From: Siphonodentalium dalli
Lineage: Eukaryota; Mollusca; Scaphopoda; Gadilida; Siphonodentaliidae
Assembly (NCBI GenBank): GCA_032622095.1
Contig: CP136067.1
Span: forward strand, 46,667,549-46,731,548
Direction of reading: 5' to 3'
Length of the DNA stretch: 64,000 nucleotides
The notes under the pieces are model-generated. The model was not told the origin of the DNA. It was given only the letters and a program-made list of their open reading frames with translations, and made no database searches. The position numbers were made by a program, and so were the translations under genes. Positions 25,401 through 37,079 of this stretch are shown one piece after another (within the stretch, counting starts at the first letter, position 1; each line of letters starts with the position of its first letter).

Positions 25401-26481
25401 GAGTAAAGTTTGTACCTGTCAATTTAAAAAAATTGTTTCAAGATCGGAGAAACTGTTTCTGAGTGAACAAATATTGGGCTGGCTCTCGTCGCGTACAGTA
25501 CTTGAATCAATACTATTACATTATAGCAGTGCTTACGATCAGGTAATTAAAGGCCCACTTACAGTAATGCTCCAAGTAATTGACTTCTTAACCACAGCAG
25601 AATTATGGGTAACTTTTCAGGATTTATTCGGAAATATGCCTTGTTGCCATTCATCGTAAAGATCTCCCCGAGACTCGCAAATATAAGAGTATGCGCTGGT
25701 ACATGATCTTTAATGCTGCGCCAGCGCAGCTTCAGTCATGGAAGGATTAAGAGGGCACACTTATACATGTATGGTGGACACTTGGTCTTGATCAAATGTC
25801 AGAAATCTTGGTTAACAAATACCAACACGTTGACGTATATCCTTGGTGCTTAATTGGCACATGGGACCAAAGGGGGCATGGCCTCACCTGCTATGGGAGA
25901 CATAATCACATTGAAGTTCCAAAATGGTGAATATTGTGATGTACACATATTGGAAACCTCGATTATGCAATGTGTTGTCTGCCAATTTGGGGAAATTATA
26001 TAGAGAAACTAAACTAAAAAAGAAATAGAATCTGAGTTTCTATAGAAATTTGAAAATGAAGAAACTTTCCAGAGAAGATGAGGCCTAAGCAGAATGAGGT
26101 CACAAGAGAGTGAATTTAGTGATGCTATGCGGGATATATAGCGTCACTAAATTCACCCTCTGGGGACTTCATTCTGCAAATAACAGACACTCTTTAATCA
26201 GGCTTGGGTGCAGATATGTTATACTTGATGTAGGTCTTCATCGTGGTGTGTTTTAATTAGCATACATGTATCTTCAGAAACGATTGAAAATTAAAACTGA
26301 ACAACAATTACTTATGTTGACAATAAATTTATTAATCAGAGGGACATTCTGTTATTGAATAAAATGACAACACTATTTTGTTTCAAAAAGAGCAAGCCTT
26401 GAAATAGTGTGTGTGTCATTTGCATAATGAGGTCCCCAGAGGGTGAATTTAGTGATGCTAGCCCACCATGCGGGTAGCATC
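22409..26481. repeat. Array unit 6 (4073 bp)
   Basis: Lacks the 94-bp insertion. Shares the G-run expansion with unit 5 (near 23743) and a G-to-A change (CCTATGAAAAAC near 23190) with unit 7. Confidence 0.95.
25148..25415 (-). CDS. Duplicate ZP-C terminal exon, array unit 6
   Basis: Intact copy of the terminal exon (GCGDD, FECYFVIC, DGPSC and ARKKRD motifs, stop and poly(A) signal present), lacking any upstream exon in its unit. Its predicted peptide appears identical to those of units 1, 3 and 7. Confidence 0.6.
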
Positions 26482-29400
26482 TTGTCTTGTCTGTTGTTAT
26501 GTTCCCTCGTTGGTTTTTCGAGGCACCTCAGTGAATGAGTAATCCTAATAACTGTTCTCCAGAATCGCGTAATATACAGGTGTTGGTTTGCAGCTGCAAA
26601 GCGTATCGGTTATTGGCATATATACATGTAGTCTTCGTTTTCCTGTAGCTGTGTACTTGAAGTTAGATTTAAAATATTGAGGGCACTGACGGTCAGGTTC
26701 TCACAGTCTGTGATATTGACCGTCTGTGATATTGACAGAAGTGATATTGTTTTTTAACACATTTTTTCCATTGATGGGCAATTCTGAAGAATTGTAGAGA
26801 GTTACAATTATTCCGCGAAAAAGCGGGCTATCGCTTTAGGTTACACTGGTGTAAATAAGGTTCCGAGTGACATCTGGCGGATGCGGGAGGAATATATAGG
26901 AGAGAATAAAATAGACACTGGGCCCTGATTGGTCAATAGCCTTGTGTGCTTTTCACATAAAAAAATCATCACACCTCTTCCCTATGATTTCCCATAGGTA
27001 AAATAACCATTGGCACAGGAATTAACCCTTTGTAGTGAAGTTTGAATTTTTTGGTGTGGTCTAAAATATGACTGTATTTTTTTATGCGGTTCTGACACTA
27101 GTTACGAAAACATAAGATTTAAAGGCGAATTCCCTGCTAGACAGACATGATTTTTTTGTGTAAAAAGTTTCCCAAAATGTCAATTTTTCAGATTTAAAGA
27201 AAATTTTGGACCCAACATTTATATTGCCAACACTATACGCTAAAACGTTAGCACTGAGGCCTATGAAAAACATTTACACCAGTGTAACCTATAGTGGACA
27301 ATATATGTGCGAAGTTTGGTGATTTAATCCAGAAGTGAACGATTCTTCCGTTATTGTGCACTAGACTAGATGACTCCACTATTTAGTATATAAAAAACTT
27401 TAAGTGCTTTGAAGCAATCAGTTGCAGCTGACAATATTTCAATAAATTTTGTGTCAAAATTGCCAACACAAAACACCTTTTTCTGTCGTCTGCCTTTACC
27501 ACCTTTATCCCTCCAAATCAATAATAGATCATTCCGATGTGAATTTTTTAACTTACTGGGATAATCCATTCAGTAAAGAAAGGGTCAATCGTGAATTCTT
27601 TGGATTTAGTTTGATTTAGTGAAATAAGCAAGCCTTGAAATAGGGTGTCTGTCATTTGCAGAATGAGGTCCCCAGAGGGTGAATTTAGTGATGCCACCCC
27701 CCCCGCATAGCGGGCTAGCATCACCAAATTCACCCTCTGTGAACCTCATTCTGCCGAGGTGTAAGCAGAATGAGGTCCCCAGAGGGTGAATTTGGTGATT
27801 CTAGCCCGCTATGCGGGGTAGCATCACTAAATTCACCCTCAGGGTGTCTGTCATTTGCAGAATGAGGTCCCCAATTTCAAGACTTGGAAATAAGCACATC
27901 CCATGTCTAACTATTGATGATTTCGAATTGCGAATCATCCAGGTATATCATCGAATGCAGGGACTGTCTATCTGAATATTTCAGAGCAGGAACCAATTCT
28001 GGTTATAGAAGCACTGGTCCAGGTGCTACCACTGCCGAGTACCTTTATAACCCTGTGGTGGCTCCAGTAGCATTCTTTAACGTGCACACACCAAGGTGAC
28101 ATACTACCTCTCAGCTGTACAGACTTCCCTATTATTAGCTCAACTTGACTTTGTAAAGTTTGAGCTATTGCCATGGCTTGGTATCTGTCATCCGTGTGTG
28201 TGCGTGATTTGTCAACAATTTCCTTTAGCACGGGCTACAGGTCATACCTTTTGGTCGGATCATTATGAAATTTGTCATGGGCGTTGACATTGACATATAG
28301 ATGGGAACAAGTAATTTTGGGGTCAATCAACCAAAAAACATGGCCGCCAGCAGCCATCTTGGATTTAAAAATTCAATCAATTAGCACGGGCTGCAGGCCG
28401 GAGTGTTCGTCTGATCATCACGAAATTTGTCATGGATGTTAATATTGAGATGTAGACAGGAATGAGTCATTTTGGCCAGCAGCCATCTTTGATTTTACTC
28501 TTTGCATGACTAAATTGTTTGGCACGGGCTATAGGTCGTAACTTTATTCGGATCATGAAATTTTTCATGGATGTTGACAATGACATGTAGATGGGAATGA
28601 GTCATTTTGGGGCAATTCGGTCAAAAAACATGGCCGCCAGCAGCCATCTTGGATTTTACTCTTTGCATGACTAAATCCTATGGCACACCCTACAGTCCAC
28701 TTCCCTCATCGATCATCACCAAACTTCATATTAATTTTGATATTGATCTACTAGATGGAAGCTATCAAATGTTTTTGAATTTCATTGGAAAACATAGCCA
28801 TCAGCAACCATCTTGGATTTTACTTTATATATCTCTTCATGTTGATAATCTAGTATTACTTAGACCTTTCAAATTTCCACATTCCTAAACGCACCATTGA
28901 CTGAAACACATGAAATTATTCCCTTTCCAAGTTGAGCTGCAGTGTCATTGACACTTTCATTTTGTAGATGCCCAGGGAATCCCATAATCGATTCGTGCCA
29001 ATACAAATGCATTATCAAGAGTGAACTGAGGTCATTATCAGATGAATAAAGAAACTGACTCAAAGTATGAAATATTTGCCATTTATTATATATTTTGCAT
29101 GCACCAGCCAGACAATGGTACTACACTGATGAGCTGTTGTTTGGGCACCATCATTGAGCGGCGATTCATTTGATTGGCTATCCGGTCATTCCCATATAAC
29201 ATGCAGCCAATCATATTCGCTCATTTTGAAATGCGTGCAGCCAATAATAATCGTATTATCGTTGGGTCTTGTTGGATGTCTCTCTTCTTTCTAGCCGTAT
29301 TTAAACAGGATGGTCCATCACAGTCACTGGAGCAGATCACAAAATAACATTCAAATATGATATGACGAATCCTTGGAAACCAGAATCCTGGGAAGGGTGT

Positions 29401-30554
29401 CGTTATCGCTGTCCGTCCAGTGGTTGTGAATCCCTCGTTTTCGGGCACTACATTGTCATCACCACAACCGGCAGAGTAAAGTTTGTACCTGTCAATTTAA
29501 AAAAATTGTTTCAAGATCGGAGAAACTGTTTCTGAGTGAACAAATATTGGGCTGGCTCTCGTCGCGTACAGTACTTGAATCAATACTATTACATTATAGC
29601 AGTGCTTACGATCAGGTAATTAAAGGCCCACTTACAGTAATGCTCCAAGTAATTGACTTCTTAACCACAGCAGAATTATGGGTAACTTTTCAGGATTTAT
29701 TCGGAAATATGCCTTGTTGCCATTCATCGTAAAGATCTCCCCGAGACTCGCAAATATAAGAGTATGCGCTGGTACATGATCTTTAATGCTGCGCCAGCGC
29801 AGCTTCAGTCATGGAAGGATTAAGAGGGCACACTTATACATGTATGGTGGACACTTGGTCTTGATCAAATGTCAGAAATCTTGGTTAACAAATACCAACA
29901 CGTTGACGTATATCCTTGGTGCTTAATTGGCACATGGGACCAAAGGGGGCATGGCCTCACCTGCTATGGGAGACATAATCACATTGAAGTTCCAAAATGG
30001 TGAATATTGTGATGTACACATATTGGAAACCTCGATTATGCAATGTGTTGTCTGCCAATTTGGGGAAATTATATAGAGAAACTAAACTAAAAAAGAAATA
30101 GAATCTGAGTTTCTATAGAAATTTGAAAATGAAGAAACTTTCCAGAGAAGATGAGGCCTAAGCAGAATGAGGTCACAAGAGAGTGAATTTAGTGATGCTA
30201 TGCGGGATATATAGCGTCACTAAATTCACCCTCTGGGGACTTCATTCTGCAAATAACAGACACTCTTTAATCAGGCTTGGGTGCAGATATGTTATACTTG
30301 ATGTAGGTCTTCATCGTGGTGTGTTTTAATTAGCATACATGTATCTTCAGAAACGATTGAAAATTAAAACTGAACAACAATTACTTATGTTGACAATAAA
30401 TTTATTAATCAGAGGGACATTCTGTTATTGAATAAAATGACAACACTATTTTGTTTCAAAAAGAGCAAGCCTTGAAATAGTGTGTGTGTCATTTGCATAA
30501 TGAGGTCCCCAGAGGGTGAATTTAGTGATGCTAGCCCACCATGCGGGTAGCATC
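26482..30554. repeat. Array unit 7 (4073 bp)
   Basis: Shares the CCTATGAAAAAC variant with unit 6 and a longer C run (near 27697) with unit 5, otherwise like unit 2. Confidence 0.95.
29221..29488 (-). CDS. Duplicate ZP-C terminal exon, array unit 7
   Basis: Intact 88-codon copy of the terminal ZP-C exon with acceptor, all five exon cysteines, the RKKR site and the stop unchanged. No ZP-C first-half exon lies in its own unit, so it could only be used by splicing from the upstream exons past unit 8. It differs from the connected copy by Asn for His in the GDDN motif. Whether it is transcribed is unknown. Confidence 0.6.
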
Positions 30555-32525
30555 TTGTCTTGTCTGTTGTTATGTTCCCTCGTTGGTTTTTCGAGGCACC
30601 TCAGTGAATGAGTAATCCTAATAACTGTTCTCCAGAATCGCGTAATATACAGGTGTTGGTTTGCAGCTGCAAAGCGTATCGGTTATTGGCATATATACAT
30701 GTAGTCTTCGTTTTCCTGTAGCTGTGTACTTGAAGTTAGATTTAAAATATTGAGGGCACTGACGGTCAGGTTCTCACAGTCTGTGATATTGACCGTCTGT
30801 GATATTGACAGAAGTGATATTGTTTTTTAACACATTTTTTCCATTGATGGGCAATTCTGAAGAATTGTAGAGAGTTACAATTATTCCGCGAAAAAGCGGG
30901 CTATCGCTTTAGGTTACACTGGTGTAAATAAGGTTCCGAGTGACATCTGGCGGATGCGGGAGGAATATATAGGAGAGAATAAAATAGACACTGGGCCCTG
31001 ATTGGTCAATAGCCTTGTGTGCTTTTCACATAAAAAAATCATCACACCTCTTCCCTATGATTTCCCATAGGTAAAATAACCATTGGCACAGGAATTAACC
31101 CTTTGTAGTGAAGTTTGAATTTTTTGGTGTGGTCTAAAATATGACTGTATTTTTTTATGCGGTTCTGACACTAGTTACGAAAACATAAGATTTAAAGGCG
31201 AATTCCCTGCTAGACAGACATGATTTTTTTGTGTAAAAAGTTTCCCAAAATGTCAATTTTTCAGATTTAAAGAAAATTTTGGACCCAACATTTATATTGC
31301 CAACACTATACGCTAAAACGTTAGCACTGAGGCCTATGGAAAACATTTACACCAGTGTAACCTATAGTGGACAATATATGTGCGAAGTTTGGTGATTTAA
31401 TCCAGAAGTGAACGATTCTTCCGTTATTGTGCACTAGACTAGATGACTCCACTATTTAGTATATAAAAAACTTTAAGTGCTTTGAAGCAATCAGTTGCAG
31501 CTGACAATATTTCAATAAATTTTGTGTCAAAATTGCCAACACAAAACACCTTTTTCTGTCGTCTGCCTTTACCACCTTTATCCCTCCAAATCAATAATAG
31601 ATCATTCCGATGTGAATTTTTAACTTACTGGGATAATCCATTCAGTAAAGAAAGGGTCAATCGTGAATTCTTTGGATTTAGTTTGATTTAGTGAAATAAG
31701 CAAGCCTTGAAATAGGGTGTCTGTCATTTGCAGAATGAGGTCCCCAGAGGGTGAATTTAGTGATGCCACCCCCCCCGCATAGCGGGCTAGCATCACCAAA
31801 TTCACCCTCTGTGAACCTCATTCTGCCGAGGTGTAAGCAGAATGAGGTCCCCAGAGGGTGAATTTGGTGATTCTAGCCCGCTATGCGGGGTAGTATCACT
31901 AAATTCACCCTCAGGGTGTCTGTCATTTGCAGAATGAGGTCCCCAATTTCAAGACTTGGAAATAAGCACATCCCATGTCTAACTATTGATGATTTCGAAT
32001 TGCGAATCATCCAGGTATATCATCGAATGCAGGGACTGTCTATCTGAATATTTCAGAGCAGGAACCAATTCTGGTTATAGAAGCACTGGTCCAGGTGCTA
32101 CCACTGCCGAGTACCTTTATAACCCTGTGGTGGCTCCAGTAGCATTCTTTAACGTGCACACACCAAGGTTGGCGATTAATACCCACGCCTGATTGGATAG
32201 CACCCACGATATACCTGGACAAATCTTGTAATGGGGGGGGGGGGGGATCGGAATTTTACAATCTGATCTTTATTCAGTGATCTCGAATGAGACTTTTCAG
32301 CCTGACAAACTTGATATCTGACCAACTTCTGAGTTTTGTCCGATATCCTGACCAGGTTGTGATCCCCCGTCCGCTAGCACCAGTGACATATACTACCTCT
32401 CAGCTGTACAGACTTCCCTATTATTAACTCAACTTTACTTTGTAAAGTTTGAGCTATTGCCATGGCTTGGTATCTGTGGTATCTGTCATCCGTGTGTGTG
32501 CGTGACTTGTCAACAATTTCCTTTA

Positions 32526-33493
32526 GCACGGGCTACAGGTCGTACCTTTGGTCGGATCATTATGAAATTTGTCATGGGCGTTGACATTGACATGTAGATG
32601 TGAACAAGTAATTTTGGGGGTCATTCGGCAAAAAAACATGGCCGCCAGTGGCAATCTTGGATTTCAAAATTCAATCCATTAGCACTGGCTACAGGCCAGA
32701 GTGTTCGTCTGATCATCATGAAATTTGTCGTAAAATTAATATGTACATCTAGATGGGAATGAGTATTTTTGGTTGGGGTCTTTCAGCCAAAAGACATGGC
32801 CGCCAGTAGCCATCTTGGATTTTACTCTTTGCATGACTAAATCCTGTGGCACGGGCTACATGTCGTACCTTTGGTCGGATCATCATTAAATTTGTCATGG
32901 ATGTTAACAATGACATGTAGATGGGAACGAGTAATTTTGGGGTTATTCGGCAAAAAAACATGGCCGCCAGCAGCCATCTTGGATTTTACTCTTTGCATGA
33001 CTAAATCCTTTGGCACGGGCTACAGTTCATACCTTTTGGTCGGATCATTATGAAATTTGTCATGGCTGTTGACATTGACATGTAGATGGTAACGAGTAAT
33101 TTTGGGGTCAATCAACCAAAAAACATGGCCGCCAGCAGCCATCTTGGATTTAAAAATTCGATCAATTAGCACGGGCTGCAGCACGGAGTGTTCGTCTGAT
33201 CATCACGAAATTTGTCATGGATGTTAATATTGAGATGTAGACAGGAATGAGTCATTTTGGCGTCATTTGGCCAAAAAACATGGCCGCCAGCAGCCATCTT
33301 TGATTTTACTCTTTGCATGACTAAATTGTTTGGCACGGGCTATAGGTCGTACCTTTATTCGGATCATGAAATTTTTCATGGATGTTGACAATGACATGTA
33401 GATGGGAATGAGTCATTTTGGGGTAATTCGGTCAAAAAACATGGCCGCCAGCAGCCATCTTGGATTTTACTCTTTGCATGACTAAATCCTATG
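32526..33493. repeat. Expanded minisatellite in unit 8 (six copies plus a partial)
   Basis: Copies begin at 32526, 32682, 32849, 33013, 33169 and 33333, with the seventh partial at 33493 (spacing 156-167). Other array units have only three, and the copies here lack the 26-bp deletion. This block contains most of the extra length of unit 8. Confidence 0.85.
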
Positions 33494-33892
33494 GCACACC
33501 CTACAGTCCACTTCCCTCATCGATCATCACCAAACTTCATATTAATTTTGATATTGATCTACTAGATGGAAGCTATCAAATGTTTTTGAATTTCATTGGA
33601 AAACATAGCCATCAGCAACCATCTTGGATTTTACTTTATATATCTCTTCATGTTGATAATCTAGTATTACTTAGACCTTTCAAATTTCCACATTCCTAAA
33701 CGCACCATTGACTGAAACACATGAAATTATTCCCTTTCCAAGTTGAGCTGCAGTGTCATTGACACTTTCATTTTGTAGATGCCCAGGGAATCCCATAATC
33801 GATTGGTGCCAATACAAATGCATTATCAAGAGTGAACTGAGGTCATTATCAGATGAATAAAGAAACTGACTCAAAGTATGAAATATTTGCCA

Positions 33893-33898
33893 TTTATT
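33893..33898 (-). other. Poly(A) signal AATAAA of the ZP gene
   Basis: AATAAA on the minus strand about 135 nt downstream of the terminal stop codon, within an AT-rich stretch. The same hexamer occurs at the equivalent place in every array copy (for example 8530-8535). It supports the exon at 34033-34300 being terminal. Confidence 0.6.
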
Positions 33899-34032
33899 AT
33901 ATATTTTGCATGCACCAGCCAGACAATGGTACTACACCGATGAGCTGTTGTTTGGGGACCCATCATTGAGCGGCGATTCATTTGATTGGCTATCCGGTCA
34001 TTCCCATATAACATGCAGCCAATCATATTCGC

Positions 34033-34300
34033 TCATTTTGAAATGCGTGCAGCCAATAATAATCGTATTATCGTTGGGTCTTGTTGGATGTCTCTCTTCT
34101 TTCTAGCCGTATTTAAACAGGATGGTCCATCACAGTCACTGGAGCAGATCACAAAATAACATTCAAATATGATATGACGAATCCTTGGAAACCAGAATCC
34201 TGGGAAGGGTGTCGTTATCGCTGTCCGTCCAGTGGTTGTGAATCCCTCGTTTTCGGGCACTACATGGTCATCACCACAACCGGCAGAGTAAAGTTTGTAC
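34033..34300 (-). CDS. ZP-domain gene, terminal exon: second half of ZP-C, furin site, stop (connected copy)
   Basis: Terminal exon in the rightmost array unit, spliced in phase 2 after acceptor AAATTGACAG. It encodes 88 residues: KLYSAGCGDD near the start, then TTPFPGFWFPRIRHIIFECY, FVICSSDC, DGPSC and ARKKRD. With the cysteine of the previous exon this gives six ZP-C cysteines, spaced as in the type II pattern (C5, C6, C7, Ca, Cb, C8). RKKR is a consensus furin site where ZP precursors are cut before polymerisation. Only 19 residues follow RKKR; they include a short hydrophobic TIIRLLLA and end at a stop, with no transmembrane segment. No GT donor occurs between the furin codons and the stop, so the exon is probably last. 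This copy has His where the others have Asn in GDDN (codon change at 34266). Function as an extracellular matrix or egg-coat type polymer is inferred from the family. Confidence 0.88.
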
Positions 34301-34409
34301 CTGTCAATTTAAAAAATTGTTTCAAGATCGGAGAAACTGTTTCTGAGTGAACAAATATTGGGCTGGCTCTCGTCGCGTACAGTACTTGAATCAATACTAT
34401 TACATTATA

Positions 34410-34854
34410 TTGTATCTCACGTGACTTTGTTATTGAAATCAAGCTTTCCGATTGGTTGGCTACTCGACTCTATTAGTCGTAGTTGTATACTACGCCTTCA
34501 AGTCTCTCCCATCGTGCACTATGCATATGTAGTTTTGACTACTAAAAATAGTAACGAACACTACATCAAACTTTGTTCTGAAACTACTTGTTATTTCGCC
34601 GCTGATCCAAATTAAAGCTTCAGTAAGGCGAACATTAATTGTCGGAACTTAGTAAAAGTTGAAAATAGTGGTTTGCCTTTAATTTCTGCATTTGTTCGAT
34701 ACAATATAATAATTAGAGCATGACTTGTCGTGAAATACGCCGATATAGTGCATAGTGCGGTTGTGTAGTTCACTCCGCTTCGCGTCGTGAACTACACAAC
34801 CTCACTATGCACTATATCGGCGTATTTCACTCCAAGCCATGCTCTATTTATTAA
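34410..34854. mobile_element. Foldback-containing insertion private to unit 8
   Basis: About 445 bp interrupts ACATTATAGCAG, which is continuous in all other units. The right part (34715-34845) is an inverted repeat with ~60-bp arms around a TCCGCTTCGC loop (GAAATACGCCGATATAGTGC on the left arm). The left part begins TTGTATC and has GATACAA at 34697-34703 followed by TA, suggesting two nested elements. Class not resolved. Confidence 0.6.
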
Positions 34855-35588
34855 ATAGCAGTGCTTACGATCAGGTAATTAAAGGCCCACTTACAGTAAT
34901 GCTCCAAGTAATTGACTTCTTAACCACAGCAGAATTATGGGCAACTTTTCAGGATTTATTCGGAAATATGGCTTGTTGCCATTCATCGGAAAGCTCTCCC
35001 CGAGATTCGAAAATATAAGAGTATGCGCTGGTACATGATCTTTAATGCTGCACCAGCGCAGCTTCAGTCATGGAAGGATTAAGAGGGCACACTTATACAT
35101 GTATGGTGGACACTTGGTCTTGATCAAATGTCAGAAATCTTGGTTAACAAATACCAACACGTTGACGTATATCCTTGGTGCTTAATTGGCACATGGGACC
35201 AAAGGGGGCATGGCCTCGCCTGCTATGGGAGACATAATCACATTGAAGTTCCAAAATGGTGAATATTGTGATGTACACATATTGGAAACCTCGATTTTGC
35301 AATGTGTTGTCTGACAATTTGGGGAAATTATATAGAGAAACTAAACTAAAAAAGAAATAGAATCTGAGTTTCTATAGAAATTTGAAAATGAAGAAACTTT
35401 CCAGAGAAGATGAGGCCTAAGCAGAATGAGGTCACAAGAGAGTGAATTTAGTGATGCTATGCGGGATATATAGCCTCACTAAATTCACCCTCTGGGGACT
35501 TCATTCTGCAAATAACAGACACGCTATAATCAGGCTTGAGTGCAGATATGTTATACTTGATGTAGGTCTTCATCGTGGTGTGTTTTAA

Positions 35589-35979
35589 CCCTTTACCCAA
35601 CAGAATGGCCCTGTGCCAATGCATTCTCTTATATATGCGAGTCGACCATAGGTCGCCTCGCATATATAAGAGAATGCATTGGCTTAACACATTAAAAATT
35701 ATAAAATTGTTAAAGAATGTAAGAAAAAATGGTAAAAAGTGTTAAAAGAGATTTTTTTTAGGCCAATGCATTCTCTTATATATGCGAGGCGACCTATGGT
35801 CGACTCGCATATATAAGAGAATGCATTGGCACAGGGCATAACTGTAACTATCACAATGTGGTCAAAGAGCCGGTTCCAATGATACCCATATTTGTATGGT
35901 TCTATTGAGACAGACCGAAGATATTTTAGGCTGTTGAAGCTTTATTTGGCCGGTTTTGGCCGGTTTGTTGGGTAAAGGG
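35589..35979. mobile_element. piggyBac-like non-autonomous element, private to unit 8
   Basis: Inverted ends CCCTTTACCCAACA / TGTTGGGTAAAGGG flanked by TTAA (35585-35588, 35980-35983); other units have one TTAA here. 391 bp with no ORF. Contains two inverted copies of a ~69-bp palindrome (CCAATGCATTCTCTTATATA arms). TTAA targets and CCC termini are the piggyBac hallmark. Confidence 0.85.
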
Positions 35980-36119
35980 TTAATTAGCATACATGTATCT
36001 TCAGAAACGATTGAAAATTAAAACTGAGCAACAATTACTTATGTTGACAATAAATTTATTAATCAGAGGGACATTCTGTTATTGAATAAAATGACAACAC
36101 TATTTTGTTTCAAAAAGAG

Positions 36120-36269
36120 CAAGCCTTGAAATAGTGTGTCTGTCATTTGCATAATGAGGTCCCCAGAGGGTGAATTTAGTGATGCTAGCCCACCATGCGG
36201 GTAGCATCACTAAATTCACCCTCTGGGGACCTCATTCTGCAAATGACAGACACACTATTTCAAGGCTTG
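36120..36269. mobile_element. Intact 150-bp palindromic MITE with 8-bp target duplication
   Basis: Near-perfect inverted repeat with arms of about 67 bp, starting CAAGCCTTGAAATAG and ending with its complement CTATTTCAAGGCTTG. Flanked by AAAAAGAG at 36112-36119 and 36270-36277. This is the complete form of the half-palindrome found at the end of every other array unit (for example 9914-10002). The TSD length fits hAT-type MITEs. Confidence 0.8.
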
Positions 36270-36307
36270 AAAAAGAGTGTTGTTATTTCATTCATGAACA
36301 AAAAATT

Positions 36308-36367
36308 GTCAGTTTTGAATTAGCTCAGTTCGATGCGCGAATTCAAAGTGTGCGTATTCAAAATTGA
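36308..36367. repeat. Short hairpin repeat, first copy
   Basis: CAGTTTTGAATT...AATTGAGC inverted repeat with GATGCGCGAATTCAAAG inside. A better-preserved relative lies at 36928-36982. Confidence 0.4.
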
Positions 36368-36422
36368 GCAAAAAAATTGTACTGTGCGAATTTAAAAACA
36401 AGCAAGATATGTCAATTTGTAC

Positions 36423-36615
36423 CTGTAGCCGCCCCCGAGTGCATCACACGATAACATCTGGAAGCTCACTTCTTCGGGGTAAAATGGTGGAAGCATTTCG
36501 GCTTTCAGTCTAATAGGTCGACCAATCGTCAGGTCACCCGGGACAAGGTTTCCAAGGATGTCAGTCACGAACAGTCGTATTGTGGTGTTAGCGTCAATCG
36601 GTGGTGGCTCCGGAC
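36423..36615 (-). CDS. ZP-domain gene, exon encoding the first half of ZP-C
   Basis: Minus-strand exon of 193 nt between acceptor CAACTATTGCAG (above 36615) and donor CTACAG/GTACAA (36422). It reads 2 nt + 63 codons + 2 nt. The peptide contains TTIRLFVTDILGNLV, then TIGRPIRLKAEM, then VSFQMLSCDALGGGY. This is the usual ZP-C order: a beta strand, an 'x-x-G-x-x-L' segment, and a cysteine (C5 position) in a strand ending before the next exon. The closing AG plus G of the exon at 34300 makes Arg, giving GGGYRYKLYSAGC across the junction. This exon occurs once: none of the seven other array copies carries it. A half-palindrome repeat (36633-36723) lies just upstream of the acceptor. Confidence 0.85.
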
Positions 36616-36632
36616 CTGCAATAGTTGATTAC

Positions 36633-36723
36633 AGGAATGCCCTAAATAATCGACTAATTAACCACAGCAGAATTATCGGTGACTTTTCAGGATTTAGTCG
36701 GAAATATGGCTTGTTGCCATTCA
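36633..36723. repeat. Half of the CTACAGTAATGC-type foldback
   Basis: Matches one arm of the foldback at 43646-43861 (TTAACCACAGCAGAATTAT, TTGTTGCCATTCAT). Lies immediately upstream of the acceptor of exon 36423-36615. The equivalent half also starts the intron part of each array unit (for example 9048-9190). Confidence 0.6.
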
Positions 36724-36927
36724 TGTCAAAAAAGATGATGCAGTTGTGGTCTACAGCCAAGCTCTACCAGCGTCGCTATGGCGAGCTGAGAACTGATTCT
36801 GGTAGAGATTTGTCTTCAACATGTAAATCTGATGTGATCGTGTTTAGTATACACTGTATATTCAGAAACAACTAAGAACTGAAACGGTCAACAGGTCCAC
36901 GACTTTTACGAAGATTTGAATCTTCGT

Positions 36928-36982
36928 CAGTTTTGAATTCGCAGACAGATGCGCGAATTTAAAGTGCGCGAATTCAAAACTG
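36928..36982. repeat. Short hairpin repeat, second copy
   Basis: CAGTTTTGAATTCGC ... GCGCGAATTCAAAACTG inverted repeat, ~55 bp. Confidence 0.45.
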
Positions 36983-37079
36983 AGCGAAAAATAGTACTGC
37001 GCGAATTGAAATACGATTACCGTATAAACATTCAGTAATGTTTCACATACAGATACATGTAGGTGGAGCTATAGTCATC

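Larger units (their letters stand above)
30555..36208. repeat. Array unit 8, rightmost and connected to the gene (5654 bp)
   Basis: Longest copy. It has 215 bp absent from the others (32168-32382), an expanded minisatellite (32526-33493), a foldback insertion (34410-34854) and a TTAA-flanked insertion (35589-35979). It continues past 36208 into the intact palindrome and exon 36423-36615, so it is the copy in native context. Confidence 0.92.

Noticed and set aside
1-36208. Possibility that the whole array is an assembly artefact
   Set aside because: Units differ by private insertions with target duplications, a shared 94-bp insertion and scattered single-base variants, which a looped assembly would not create. 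Exact copy number still depends on the assembly.
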